64,000 nt of DNA, from NCBI GenBank assembly GCA_003260075.1, contig QLIY01000147.1, positions 62,001 to 126,000 of the forward strand, in the 5' to 3' direction. Source of the DNA: Phallusia mammillata. Taxonomy: Eukaryota > Chordata > Ascidiacea > Phlebobranchia > Ascidiidae. The notes under the pieces were generated by a model that was not told the origin of the DNA, ran no database searches, and saw only the letters and a program-made list of their open reading frames with translations. Position numbers and translations under genes: made by a program. This document shows, in pieces, positions 53,453 to 63,950 of this stretch (positions are counted from its first letter, which is position 1; each line of letters opens with the position of its first letter).

Positions 53453-56400
53453 GTAGGGTTAGAAATTGTAAAACTACGTTTGTGTTCAACTACTATTGTT
53501 GAAATTGATTAACTAGGGCCCAAGTTATATGTTTTATCAGTAATTGTATAGATACCTATTATGACCATTAATTGCTAACTCCGCCTTATGTTATTTGAGA
53601 ACTGTAGGTATATACCAGTGGTTCTCAAACTCGGTTTTCGGGGCCGCATGTGGCTCCCAACTNAGTGGTTCTCAAACTCGGTTTTCGGGGCCGCATGCGG
53701 CTCCCAACTACTTATTTTGCGGCTCGCACCAGACCTCAGAAAACCATCAAACATTGCTATTTTAGCTACCAAAGTAATAATCTTTAGTGATTTTCTCAAG
53801 GTTTCGTTGTTTTGCGGCTCCCTACACACTTAAAAAAATACCATTTGGCCCCGACAATAAAAAAGTTTGAGAACCACTGGTATATACAATATGTCTGGTA
53901 TGCCTTTAAGAAAGACCATATACAAATGTTAAGGAAAATTGCCTGGTCTGTTTCTTAGATATTTGGGGATTTAAATCGCATGTTTAATGCACTATAGTTG
54001 GCTTTTGATATGTTGACTATAAAGGCAACAAGTAGTTTTAAACATTTTCAAAATTATCGCATAAACTATGACATGTTGCCTAATAATGAAGCCTTTTAAT
54101 CACCAAATAAACTGTTTATACCATTTTCAATGTTGTATTAGAATGTTTTCTTGGCTATAGATGTCTCTTTTGTTTGATGATCAGTCGTTAAGAAGCCTCA
54201 TCCCATGAACAGTTTTTTGGCAGTAAATTGTCTAGTCACCTTATGAACACTTTATGAGGTGGCAATGCAATGAAATTGAACTATAAAGCATCATTCTATA
54301 TGCTACATGTTTTAAACTTCAATTCTTAGGTAAAAACCTGATCATATTTCTTACGTTTCTGAAAAAGCTTTTTGAATTAAAAAAATGGTGCCAACTCGAC
54401 TGTATATTAGTGTTGGGACGAGTACCTGGTACTCGGTATCGATGGTATCGAACGATTTCAGTGGTATCGATACTCATACTCAGTTTCGAAATATTTTGTC
54501 TCATTTTTCGATACCAACGTGAGTACCAAAGGCCAGTTTACACCATAAGAATACGGGCAACTTTATGCCAATATTTGCTTCGGACAGCACAAAACTGGAA
54601 AAAAGTTCCGCCAGTTTACGTATATCTTTTTCGCTATCACGATGGTGATTACAATTTTCGGTATGTGTGTGTGCACGCCTGTACCCTGACCATGTCAGAT
54701 AAATTAGTCAGTGATATACAACTAAGTACAACACTACACTTAAGTACTCGGTAATCGTACTCGGTACTTGGTATCGAAGGTATATACATGTGGTACTCGT
54801 ACTCGGTATCGGTACTCGCTTCAAAACCTGGTATCGTCCCATCACTACTGTATATCAAGGAAGTGGTATAATAAAACATATGTATATATATATATATGCA
54901 TATGGTTATTGATACATGAATACCTGTGCACAGAATTGTTATTTATAATGCAAGCTTCTATACTTACGCAGGGTGACCATGCCAGCTTAATGCAATATCT
55001 TGAAGAGTTTGTGAGTGTTTATGAAGAACTGCTCCAACCAGACTATTATAAAGACACTGTAATTGTAGGGGTAAGTTTGGTTTTAATCTGTATTCCTTTG
55101 CATGGTGGTTGTTTTCCTTATTTCCCATTCACACAATTATTATATATATATATGATAGAAATTGTTTGTGCGAAAAGTTTGCATTCAAATGTATTGGGAG
55201 TAAATTGTGAGACAGCAAATTAATTTTTGTGTTGTAAATATAAAATCACCTTTTTTGGTTTAAAGATAGGTCTAAAATTTGCATGTTACTTAACCAGCTC
55301 TTTTAGGGAGGTTATGTATTTGGACATGCACAGTTATATATATGACTACAATTGCATGTAATGCCAACTGCGCAATAACAATACAAAGCTGTTCCTGTTA
55401 GAACTGTCTTGGGATTTTGCCTGGGGCATACACACAAATAAAACTAGTCCTGTTAATCAAATTTAATAAAGAGCACTAACAACTTTATTGAATATTTTCT
55501 TGGATTTCTGTTCATTTTGATCAATGCTGTTATTCATGTATATCGACTATAAGCGATTTTTTTATTATTTTGTCACGTTTTATTCTTATTAAAGATAAAA
55601 AAAAATCCTTAAACAATGGCAACAATGTCCTATATAGGTATGGTATGGCTATGCAAATTTTTAATGTTTGCTTTGAATAGGCTAGCAGATGCTACACTGT
55701 TAAATCAGATGGATCAATACATCTGGAACACCTTCCACAGCCCCTACTTCAGGTAAACCTACCATTTTTGTTTGATGATTGTTAATTGTTATACAGCTAA
55801 TGTTGCTTCTTATGCTAACGTATTTTAGTGACATTTTAAAATATGTATGAATGATGGTATAATGATGCTTTTCCCTCATGCTATTTAAGCTAGTTGACTA
55901 AAAATACTATTTGAATAAGGAACTGATGATACCATTAGGCGAAATATATATATTCCATTTAATTCATTGACAGATTTCGTAACTTGGAAAATGCTTTCCA
56001 TTCTTAGTTGACTAAAAATACAATGTTTTTACTCCTTTCATTTTATTATGGGTCCCCTTCCCTGAAGGGGACACATTTTGATTTTACTCGATTTTTTTTT
56101 TTTTTTTTTCTTTTTTTTTCTTTTTTTTTTTTTTNNNNNNNNNNNNNNNAAAAATGTTGGCTAATATGGGACCCAATATAAATAAATATAGAGAATATAT
56201 TACAGTTTGCAGAATAGGTTGTAGTGTATATGCTATAGTAAAATGTGCTAAGCCACCCTTCTAGTTATTCTTGTTTTTTATTTAATTGGCATCCTCTGTT
56301 TGCAATTACAGTAAGGTATTTAACATAAACAACAAACCAGTATTTTTGGCCATAACTGTATAAATTCAGTACATGGCTAATAAGTGATATATATGTGCAA

Positions 56401-59400
56401 TTTAATTTGCAGTTAATTGTGAATCAACTGATGACGTTACAAGACAAAGTTGACAACTTGACCATTCAGGATGTCAGGCTTGCCAGTTATTTGGTCCAAA
56501 TTCTCATCATAGTTTGCAGGTATGTCTTTTTTACCTATTGTCAAAAAGCAGACTATCTATTATATATTAGTCCAGGGTCTGCAACCCTTTGAACACCATT
56601 TGTCAATTTAATTGTAACAATAAAATTTGCAACAGCATTAAAAGCAAGAATTTTAAGTGTAGTGGTCTGATTTTGAAAAGCAATTCAAAAGAAGATAGGT
56701 TTGTGTACATAGGCTGTTTTAAGACTATTACCAACACAAAGTGAAAATGAGCTACATGATAGTTTAATTAACATAAAAAGTAATTAAATTTAAACAAACT
56801 GTGTGGCATGCTATGAAAGTTTTGCCAGTGGTCATCAACTGCCATACTGAAAGTTTTGCCAGTGGTCGTCAACTGTCATAAATAAAAGTTGAAACCAACA
56901 AAATGAATTTGTTTTTAAATAAAGCAATTTTTCAGTATTTTTGTGTTTCTACTTTCCAGAACGAATCTGCAGCCCTTCAAGATTTTGTCGTCACTTTTTA
57001 TTGGCCATCTTGTTATAATTGGGGGGGGGGTTTGAAGTATTTTTGTGTTTCTACTTTCCAGAACGAATCTGCAACCCTTCAAGATTTTGTCGTCACTTTT
57101 TATTGGCCATCTTGTTATAATTTCATCACATGTAATAGCGAAGGTAAGAAAATTTTGTTTGTTGTTTTCATCATTAAAGAGAAAAGCATATGTGACCTAC
57201 ATGGTTTATAAAAAGGTGCCACTGTTTTAGCTCTTGGTTGTCACTTAATAAAACTTTAGCCAAAGTTTATTTGATTCACTAATCTCTTTTATAAATCTCG
57301 CATACCTTAAGTAATTTGCCACACAATCACCCAAAATCAACCCAAGTTTACCCATCAAAGAACTTCTGATTTATAACATTTGGCATAAAATATATCTGCT
57401 GTTAGTTATGTAGACATGTTATATAATTAGAACTTGGAAGCAAACGAAATGTTGTTCAACTTTAGTTGGGCGATGATGCTTTCACACCAGAACACAGAAG
57501 TCAAGAAGAATTTCTTCGAAATGTTTTGCATTTAATGGAGAGATTGTATGACCCGAAATTTTTGTGGAGAAAAAAAATTAAAGGGTAAGAAGAGATAGTG
57601 GTGTACCAACCTGCAAATTATGTCATAGGCAATATATTTCACATAACTTCATGCAGTTAACAGCTTCAAATTTTTTTGATTGTGCTTTTTTGATCAAAAT
57701 CACTTTTAGCTTTTAACTGTAAACAAATTAAAAGTTTTTTTTTTCAAAAAAGTAACTCAGTTGAAGTAGTTCGTTAAGTTCCTCCAATGATATTTACTGC
57801 CCTGCTGAGAAATGTATACAAAATATAACATCTGTTTAAACAGGCTACACTTTATTTGTTTGGTTAAACTCATACATTAATGTTGTTCACACAGAATTGA
57901 AACACCCGCTTCAGATAACTCAAATACACCTCTCATCATAGCAGAAGTGATCCCATTTTTCTATGGTAAGTTTTACTTATTATTTTCATGGCTCTACTGC
58001 ACAATGTAATAGTGATGGGACGATACCAGGTTTCGAAGCGAGTACTGATACTGAGTACGAGTACCACATGTATATACCTTCGATACGGAGTACTTAAAAA
58101 TAGTGTTGTACTTAGTTGTGTATCACTGGCTAATTTATCTGCCATGGCCGGGGTTCAGGTGCGCACACACGCATGCAGAAAAATGTAATCTCCACCTGAT
58201 AGCAAAAAAAATATACGTATCCTGGCGGAACTTTTTCCCGATTTTGTGCTGTCCGAAGCAAATATTGGCATAAAGTTGCCCGTATTCTTATGGTGTAAAC
58301 CGGCCTACGGTACTCGCACGTTGGTATCGAAAACTGAGACAATATGAGAAAAACTGAGACGATACCGAGTACGAGTATCGAAACCACTGAATACCCTTGA
58401 TACTGAGTACCAGGTACTCGTCCCATCACTACAATGTGATAATTTCCTGGTCGATCTATTCACAATGGTGGCAGTGTAGTCCATAAAGCGTTTTATAGTT
58501 TAACTTTTGTTGGTGTTATTTACTTTTTTTCACATCAGAATAAATCTCCATGGGAAGTGTTACAATAGACCAGTGTTTCTCAACCTTTTTTTTCTTGTGT
58601 GGGGATTAAAAAATTGCACAGGAAACCCTTGCCCAAAATACATACACCACATCTGTATCATGCATCAACAATTAGTTGTGTCACAGACATGGCTTAACAT
58701 GAATCAATTTTGGGAATTGTAAGTAAATTGCACAGCAACCCCTTGCTTAAAAAAACCACATCTGTATCATGTATCAACAATTAGTTGTTTCACAGACATG
58801 GCTTTAACATGAACCAAATTAAGCATTGTAAGTGAAAAATTACCTTAGTTGGTGACCTATGTAGAGCTTTGCTTAGCACAGAAGACTCTGGAAGGCACAA
58901 CTTATTTCACTTATTTTCTTTGAACCTTTCAGGCTGAACCCTGGTTATAAAGTGCTGCAAATAAATGTTGCTTTAACTATTCGTTTTCGTTTTTCACTTT
59001 TGGACTTTATAGTTCCATTAATGCTTACATCCGTTGTTTGCAGAGTCCCTACAAATGCATTCTAACAACTTGATGAGTGAAACACAACAGCACCTTCTTC
59101 ATATGTTTGGCTCAATTTTGTTTGGATCTCATCGTAATGCTTTGCTTGCCACTTCAGCCACAACCCTCGAGATACTAATAGGGTAAGCAGAAATTCATTT
59201 TTTTGAGTCAGGGTAGCAAAGTGCTATTTATTGTTAACTACAAAATGTAGATGGTGCAATATGGGAAGGTTAAATCATAAGTTAAGTTTTCAAACTTATT
59301 TGCCTAATTATCTCAACGTGAAAAACTATACATATCAATGCCACAAGTAAAATTTTAAATTACCTATTATTTTACATTGGTATTTTATATCTTCATGTGT

Positions 59401-62400
59401 GTTTTATTCAAAGTCAGTAAAAACAACTCAGAAAAGTGTACAATCATACAAACATGAATCTTTTAAAATCTTTTTTTTCAACTATCTTCTTTTCTGGTTC
59501 TGAAGTTTGGATGATTCTTTAATCCTCATATCAGCAGTTGTTAATTTTTTTCCATGTTTTTATTTTTATTTTTTGAAAATTCCGTAAAAATATGTGGCTT
59601 AAACAGGTTTTTTAGCCTTGTTGGGCAATTATTACTGTTTGTTAAACATTTTAATGACAATTAAATGTTTGTTAATAATTTAACCATTGCTAATCAGCTG
59701 CAACAACTTAATGGATATAAACTATTTTTTCAGAATTCTTCCTCAGTATATGGGATTATCAGAGGAGCAGAAATCACCTCAAGATGATGAAAAGACTAAA
59801 AGTGAATCTTTGGAAGCTGTGGAGAACGATGGTGATGTAGAGAGTGTCCGTCTTGTGTTACAGCTGCTTGTCAAAATGGTCCACGTCCTACATAAGTCTG
59901 GTCCTGGACAGGTAAGGCGATTGTTTTCTAACCAACAGGAAATATATACATATGTTTGAGGTTTATATATGGTGCAGTAAATTAGTTTATTATGCTGTAT
60001 ATGTATTTTAGTTTAACATTTGTTTACATATGACATGTTTTTCCCTTTCTTGGTAGTTTTAGTGTTTATAACAATATTTAATTAAATGTACGGATTTATT
60101 AAAATTTTTGTTGATGTAAAATCTTTTCTATGTCTGTTTTAGTTATAAATACCTTTTGTGATATTTATGACAACCTTATAAAACTGTTTACTTTTTAATG
60201 TGATCATTGTTTAAGCTATTTGCCCAAAAACCTTGATCGGGATTCGTCCCCGGGAGAGTCCTGGGTTCGAACCTGCGAAGAAAAAAAAAATTAATAATAA
60301 AACAAACAAACAAAAAAACTATAAAAAAAATAATAACATTTCAGTGTCAACTGGATGTAAAAAGAATTTTGAGTGAATATTTCCAGCTGTTGGCAAAAGC
60401 AAGCTCGAAACCAGCAATGCAAGTTATAATGATAAGTAAGTCTTCAAATTAATACACAATTTTATAACTTGGTTACATTGCACAACTGACGTATGTCAAG
60501 TTTCATGTTGCATTCAGCTACTTTTTTGAATATTTTGCCAGTGATTTTTTAAATGAGCGACTATAACTAACGTTGATTTTATTAAATAAGTAACTCCAAC
60601 TAAAAAGTATGGAAATGTATGAGACATGTACATTTGGTAAAAGTACAATGTTATCTACAAAACTACATTTATAACAAGAAAAATCATCAAAATTTGGTTA
60701 AGCTATTTTTGACGCAGTTTTTTGTTTTTTACTCCATTTTTGTTTTTTCTTCGATCCTCTATGGTTTTAGGTTTTATTCCGGAGTTTCTGCAAACATTGG
60801 ATCGCCCAGCACTTCAAATACTATTATTGCAACATGGCTGTTTCGATCATCTTAAAAAAGTTATGCAAAATTTTAGAACCAGTAAGTTATATTTGTGTTA
60901 TATCCACAACTGCAACAATGAAAGATTTTGAAGTGTCATTTTACTCATCTTCATCATAACTTATCTGTAAAAAAATGTGTCTATTGGCTTATTGAGGTGG
61001 TTGCCAACTCCGGAGGAATTTTAAAACTTTAGGAGAGGAATTTGCTTTAATCTTTACATGTGATTTGTAAATAGACACTTGAGCTCTGGGTATATAACCT
61101 GTGAAGTTGATAAAAGACCCAATTTTGAATGGTCTTTATGTGGTTTAGCATCTACTACATAGTCTATTAGGGATAAATGAAAATGATTTGAATTGTTAAG
61201 GAAGGAATTTGTCGCAAAAAGGTTGGGAACCATTGGCACATACATTTAGATTTTGCCTTTCCTATGTTTAAACTCTGTCAAACATATCACTAAAATTACA
61301 CAACGCAAAATGCATAATATGCCCAAAGGCTTTTGGACTTCAGACCTAAATAACCGCATTAAACGGCGTTTATCGATTTTACCAAATCCCAAACCTACTT
61401 TGTATTGGCAACGGAGCAGTAATAGAGTTACCTACTAACACGGTGTAATAATAATCGATTGTTCTTGGGGGGGGGGAAACCGCATTAAACGGCGTTTATC
61501 GATTTTACGAAATCGAAAACCTGCTTTGTATTGGCAACCGAGCAGTAATAGAGTTACCTACTAACCCGGTGTAATAACAATCGATTGTCCTTCTATTGTT
61601 GACGAACAATGCCCAACTGTAACACAATATCCTTTCCAGTGCATGGACTAGTTGCACATCAGCCAATATATAGTGTTGTGTAACATGTGTTTTGACTTTG
61701 AGGGCCAACAGAGAGCTATAACTATAAGCGTTCCCAAATTTTAAGTGCCAGAAAATTACGCCAAATTTTTGGTTTAAAGTCAGAATTATTCTCAAAATTA
61801 ATTTTAAAAAGTAAATTACAAGCTAAATTTGAATGAATTCAGGCTTGAATTTGGGGGGGGGGATAAAGTCAGAATTATTCTCAAAATTAATTCTAAAAAG
61901 TAAATTACAAGCTAAATTTGAATGAATTCAGGCTTGAATTTGGTCCGGTATTGAAAAAGCTTAAAGTATAAGCACTGATACAGTGGTTATATAGTTCGTT
62001 TTTGTTGGGGAATTTATAATAAACACTTGCTATAATAAACAGCGCAACATAACAAAAAAAGCATGTCATAGGAAATTTTTATGCATGTTACATGATTTAC
62101 AGAAAAATATTAGTAATTCGCCACAAAAAAGTATCGAAAAAATTCAGTATTATCTCTGCTACTTCCTACTGCAAAGTTGTAGGTCCCTAACCTGCCTGAA
62201 AATATTGTGTTTGCCATTGCAAAAAAAAAGTAAGGTTTTGGTTTACCAAAGTAAACCTAATGTAATACAATACACCTCGGTTAATCCGGGCCCGTTCAGG
62301 TCGAAAAAATTGTCGATATTAGGCGAAGACCCATGCCAACCGATATCGATTAGTTGAAGCCTTGCCACATTACACATCATTTGTACCTTAAGTTTTGTCC

Positions 62401-63739
62401 AAATAAGGCCATTTAACCGAGGTTTATGGTGTATCCACATTTATAAAAACAAATGCTAAAATTATGGAAAGGAACCGTTTAAATCGAGCTATAATAAAGC
62501 TCGCAGCTCGACAGTAAACATGAAATATCACTTATAGCCTTGCGTTTTTTTTTTTTTTTTTGGGGGGGGGGTATGTTACATGATTTACAGAAAAATATTT
62601 GTAATTCGCCACAAAAAAGTATCGAAAAAATTCAGTATTATACGGTGTATCCACATTTACAAAAAGTGTTAAAATTTAAAACCTTTTAAACCGAGCTGTA
62701 CTAAAACTCGCAGCTCGACAGTGAACATGAAATATCACTTTCTTATAGCCTTGCGTTTTTTTTTTTTTTTTTTGAGTCATTTTTCGTGAAATTTTCAAAC
62801 ACGTTTCATGTTAACATAGGAATGGGCAACGAAGGGTCAAATTCTGGTGACGAGTTTGCAGTCCAGTTTGTCAGTATTGTGAACTCACTTGTAGCTGGTT
62901 CCATGAGTGCAAAGGTATGTTACTGTGTATAATATCATGAAACACATGAGTGTTATGTTACATAAGTTTGCACGTTTGTTTTGTTCGTTGGTTGTGTTTC
63001 ATTTTTGGTGTTTGGCGGTTTTGGACTCTCTATTTATCAAAAACATTTTGTATTAACTGGACCAAAAAAAAAATTTTGACAAAGCAGACTAAACGTTTTA
63101 TTCCATATTTTNTCGTTGTTTGTAGAAAATACTTCGTGCATCTCACAACAGGCCGGGTCTAAGTTTACTTTTACTTGTAGCAGGGATTTGACTAGTAATT
63201 GTTGAAAATAAGACAAAAGAAGGACCCAAGTCAAAAATAAGGACATTTGTTAGAAAGAAGGACAAAGAACTTTTCTAAGACATTGCTCTTCAAAATAAGG
63301 ACAAATCTTAGAAATAAGGACGGTATGGCAACCCTTTAGATCACAGTAATGAATATTGCATACAATATAATTACCCACATAGGTTACAAGTTGCAAAATT
63401 TGAGGCGAGAATGCCTATGTTATGGGTTCGAATCCCACCGAAGGCAATAAACTTAAATTCCAGTTCCTAATGCATGTCCATATTCAAAACCCGTCCGTAT
63501 ATTACCAATACAACTTTTGTTTTAGAAGTTATATCTTGATGCTAATTAAGGGCCCCAAACCGCCAAACCACCATAGTTTGTCATTCATTTTGTTCATTTT
63601 TCCGTTTGCATGGTTTATTTCATTGGTTTGTGTTCATCAGGATCAATTCAGTCGGTGTCTTGGCACTGACTTCATGCTCGATCACCTAAAGGCCATTGCC
63701 AGTCCGTCCAGAGAGCTATTCTGTGCCCTTGTTAACATG
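53387..63739 (+). CDS. NBEAL: Neurobeachin-like protein (NBEAL1/2), N-terminal 13 exons, 3' end off window
   Basis: Exons: 53387-53452, 54972-55070, 55681-55752, 56413-56519, 57062-57143, 57466-57584, 57895-57965, 59044-59182, 59734-59911, 60345-60435, 60771-60881, 62820-62914, 63641-63739. They give 1329 nt, 443 codons, all phases consistent. NBEAL proteins are very large BEACH/WD40 scaffolds that act in vesicle and granule traffic. This N-terminal armadillo-like part aligns by recognisable blocks: LNELW...LEEFV, LMERLYDP...WR, ESLQ, LDRPALQILLLQHGCFDHLK, VNSLVAGSMSAK. Family proteins exceed 2500 residues, so most of the gene lies to the right. WDFY, LYST and LRBA/NBEA were considered; the order of blocks fits NBEAL best. 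Confidence 0.85.
53616..53879. mobile_element. Non-autonomous hAT element with an N-joined internal duplication
   Basis: Ends cagtggttctcaaactcggt and aaaagtttgagaaccactg; perfect target duplication gtatatac (53608-53615, 53880-53887). Its first 46 bp are repeated across the N at 53663. It lies in NBEAL intron 1. Confidence 0.92.
54408..54847 (-). mobile_element. hAT-like element with GTACTCG arrays, copy 1
   Basis: Ends tagtgttgggacgagtacc and ggtatcgtcccatcacta; perfect 8-bp target duplication ctgtatat (54400-54407, 54848-54855). Subterminal arrays of ggtactcg/cggtatcg. 440 bp. NBEAL intron 1; opposite orientation to copy 2. Confidence 0.92.
54972..55070 (+). CDS. NBEAL exon 2
   Basis: It encodes GDHASLMQYLEEFVSVYEEL and LQPDYYKDTVIVG, 33 codons. 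It equals the family's LQQWL..FV helix. Acceptor TTACGCAG, donor GTAAGT. Confidence 0.88.
55681..55752 (+). CDS. NBEAL exon 3
   Basis: It encodes ASRCYTVKSDGSIHLEHLPQ plus PLLQ, 24 codons, between acceptor GAATAG and donor GTAAAC, phase 0 at both ends. Weakly conserved; accepted on phase and splice sites. Confidence 0.7.
56091..56149. other. Poly-T tract followed by a 15-N gap
   Basis: A long T-rich stretch runs into N 56135-56149 in NBEAL intron 3. This is an explicit gap. Confidence 0.95.
56413..56519 (+). CDS. NBEAL exon 4
   Basis: It encodes LIVNQLMTLQDKVDNLTIQD and VRLASYLVQILIIVCR. The LIIVCR end followed by N in exon 5 matches LFIILCRN of NBEAL2. Donor GTATGT, phase 2. Confidence 0.88.
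56934..57121. repeat. Direct duplication joined by G run across NBEAL exon 5 (56934-57020 / 57035-57121)
   Basis: 87-bp copies (agtatttttgtgtttctact to cttgttataat) with one difference, separated by ten G plus a few bases. Confidence 0.88.
56960..57020 (+). pseudogene. Truncated copy of NBEAL exon 5
   Basis: The acceptor and first 61 nt of exon 5 are repeated here, then cut by ten G at 57021-57030, so the donor is missing. It differs from the complete copy by one synonymous change (CAG/CAA). It is best read as an unmerged allele end, not a real exon. Confidence 0.75.
57062..57143 (+). CDS. NBEAL exon 5 (complete copy)
   Basis: It encodes TNLQPFKILSSLFIGHLVII and SSHVIAK after a split Arg codon. 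It has acceptor CTTTCCAG and donor GTAAGA. An incomplete copy lies just upstream, before a 10-G run. Confidence 0.88.
57466..57584 (+). CDS. NBEAL exon 6
   Basis: It encodes LGDDAFTPEHRSQEEFLRNV and LHLMERLYDPKFLWRKKIKG. The LxxLxxxLYDP..WR pattern matches CEGLFDPYQTWRR of NBEAL2. Donor GTAAGA. Confidence 0.9.
57895..57965 (+). CDS. NBEAL exon 7
   Basis: It encodes IETPASDNSNTPLIIAEVIP and FFY. It matches the family segment before the ESLQ motif. Donor GTAAGT; a hAT element begins 45 bp into the following intron. Confidence 0.85.
58010..58431 (+). mobile_element. hAT-like element with GTACTCG arrays, copy 2
   Basis: Ends tagtgatgggacgatacc and gtactcgtcccatcacta; target duplication caatgtaa/caatgtga (7 of 8). 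422 bp. NBEAL intron 7; about 85-90 percent similar by eye to the reverse strand of copy 1. Confidence 0.9.
59044..59182 (+). CDS. NBEAL exon 8
   Basis: It encodes ESLQMHSNNLMSETQQHLLH, MFGSILFGSHRNALLATSAT and TLEILIG. FFYESLQ and LLHMFGSIL match FFQESLQ and LIHLFCAVL of NBEAL2. Acceptor GTTTGCAG. Confidence 0.92.
59734..59911 (+). CDS. NBEAL exon 9
   Basis: It encodes ILPQYMGLSEEQKSPQDDEK, an acidic stretch, then SVRLVLQLLVKMVHVLHKSG and PGQ. The last helix matches LVPLALEALVGAVHVLHAS of NBEAL2. Donor GTAAGG. Confidence 0.92.
60228..60285. repeat. tRNA-like fragment
   Basis: cgggattcgtccccgggaga-gtcctgggttcgaacc contains a B-box-like gggttcgaacc. Its reverse complement resembles 34515-34550 (gtcccagggacgaatcccga). 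Probably tRNA-derived repeat debris. Confidence 0.4.
60345..60435 (+). CDS. NBEAL exon 10
   Basis: It encodes CQLDVKRILSEYFQLLAKAS and SKPAMQVIMI. L.EYF.LL corresponds to LLESYFHVL of the family. Acceptor TTTCAG, donor GTAAGT, phase 1. Confidence 0.88.
60771..60881 (+). CDS. NBEAL exon 11
   Basis: It encodes FIPEFLQTLDRPALQILLLQ and HGCFDHLKKVMQNFRT, the clearest family match in the window (RPVLQ...NCFEHLTRLIQN). Acceptor TTTTAG, donor GTAAGT. Confidence 0.95.
61004..61235. mobile_element. DNA transposon, uninterrupted relative of 40522-41044
   Basis: Ends gtggttgccaactc and ggttgggaaccattg are inverted. Internal blocks (gatttgtaaatagacac, tatataacctgtga, tagcatctactacatagt) match the outer parts of 40522-41044. 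No clear target duplication. NBEAL intron 11. Confidence 0.7.
61352..61592. repeat. Direct duplication joined by G run (61352-61466 / 61478-61592)
   Basis: Copies aaccgcattaaacggcgttt to caatcgattgt.ctt; about seven differences in 115 bp. Confidence 0.87.
61776..61942. repeat. Direct duplication joined by G run (61776-61852 / 61864-61942)
   Basis: Copies taaagtcagaattattctca to ggcttgaatttgg; one or two differences in 77 bp. Confidence 0.87.
62084..62777. repeat. Direct duplication with 270-bp indel (62084-62561 / 62572-62777)
   Basis: Both copies share tgttacatgatttacagaaa to attcagtattat, and cggtgtatccacattta or its equivalent to the poly-T. The right copy lacks about 270 bp that include the pogo-like element. 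Ten G separate them. Confidence 0.85.
62271..62433. mobile_element. Pogo/mariner-like MITE, 163 bp
   Basis: TA then cacctcggttaatccggg on the left; ttaaccgaggtttatggtg then TA on the right, forming imperfect inverted ends with a TA target site. Absent from the paired copy at 62572-62777. Confidence 0.6.
62820..62914 (+). CDS. NBEAL exon 12
   Basis: It encodes MGNEGSNSGDEFAVQFVSIV and NSLVAGSMSAK, matching the A.HVVRVLTCIMSDSPSAKE segment. Donor GTATGT. The upstream intron contains the poly-T tracts and the duplicated block 62084-62777. Confidence 0.92.
63112..63112. other. Single N
   Basis: An ambiguous base in NBEAL intron 12 without a flanking duplication, unlike the other single N positions. 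Confidence 0.95.
63395..63450 (+). repeat. tRNA-like B-box fragment
   Basis: atgggttcgaatcccaccga followed by aggcaa; same tail as the units at 19340-19590. NBEAL intron 12. Confidence 0.45.
63641..63739 (+). CDS. NBEAL exon 13 (last in window)
   Basis: It encodes DQFSRCLGTDFMLDHLKAIA and SPSRELFCALVNM, matching FKERIGY.HL...GPP...LLNM of NBEAL2. Acceptor CATCAG; donor GTCAGT at 63740. The next exon is not in the window. Confidence 0.9.
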
Positions 63740-63839
63740 GTCAGTTGCAATTCAATGCTGTAAGGCTGTTGCTGTTGTGTATGCATGTTCTCACGTTCGG
63801 GAAAGTACCTGCTTAAACTGCTTCGTGCTCGTTAATTTG

Positions 63840-63950
63840 TTAACCCCGTTTAAAGCTGGTTTACAAGCGAGTTTCGTGCAGTTTACCGTTGCTATGTTTT
63901 TTAGAAGACTTGATTGTAACAGTTGAGCGAATAAACCTGCTTTAAGCCCG
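63840..63950 (+). repeat. Dispersed agcttcgtgca motif
   Basis: gtttaaagctggtttacaag then cgagtttcgtgcagttta, followed by aacctgctttaagcccgc. Right end of the window. Confidence 0.55.

Noticed and set aside
58571..58960. A further hAT element starting cagtgtttctcaacctt
   Set aside because: No matching opposite end or target duplication was found; at most a truncated copy with an internal 100-bp duplication (aattgcacag...cacagacatggct).
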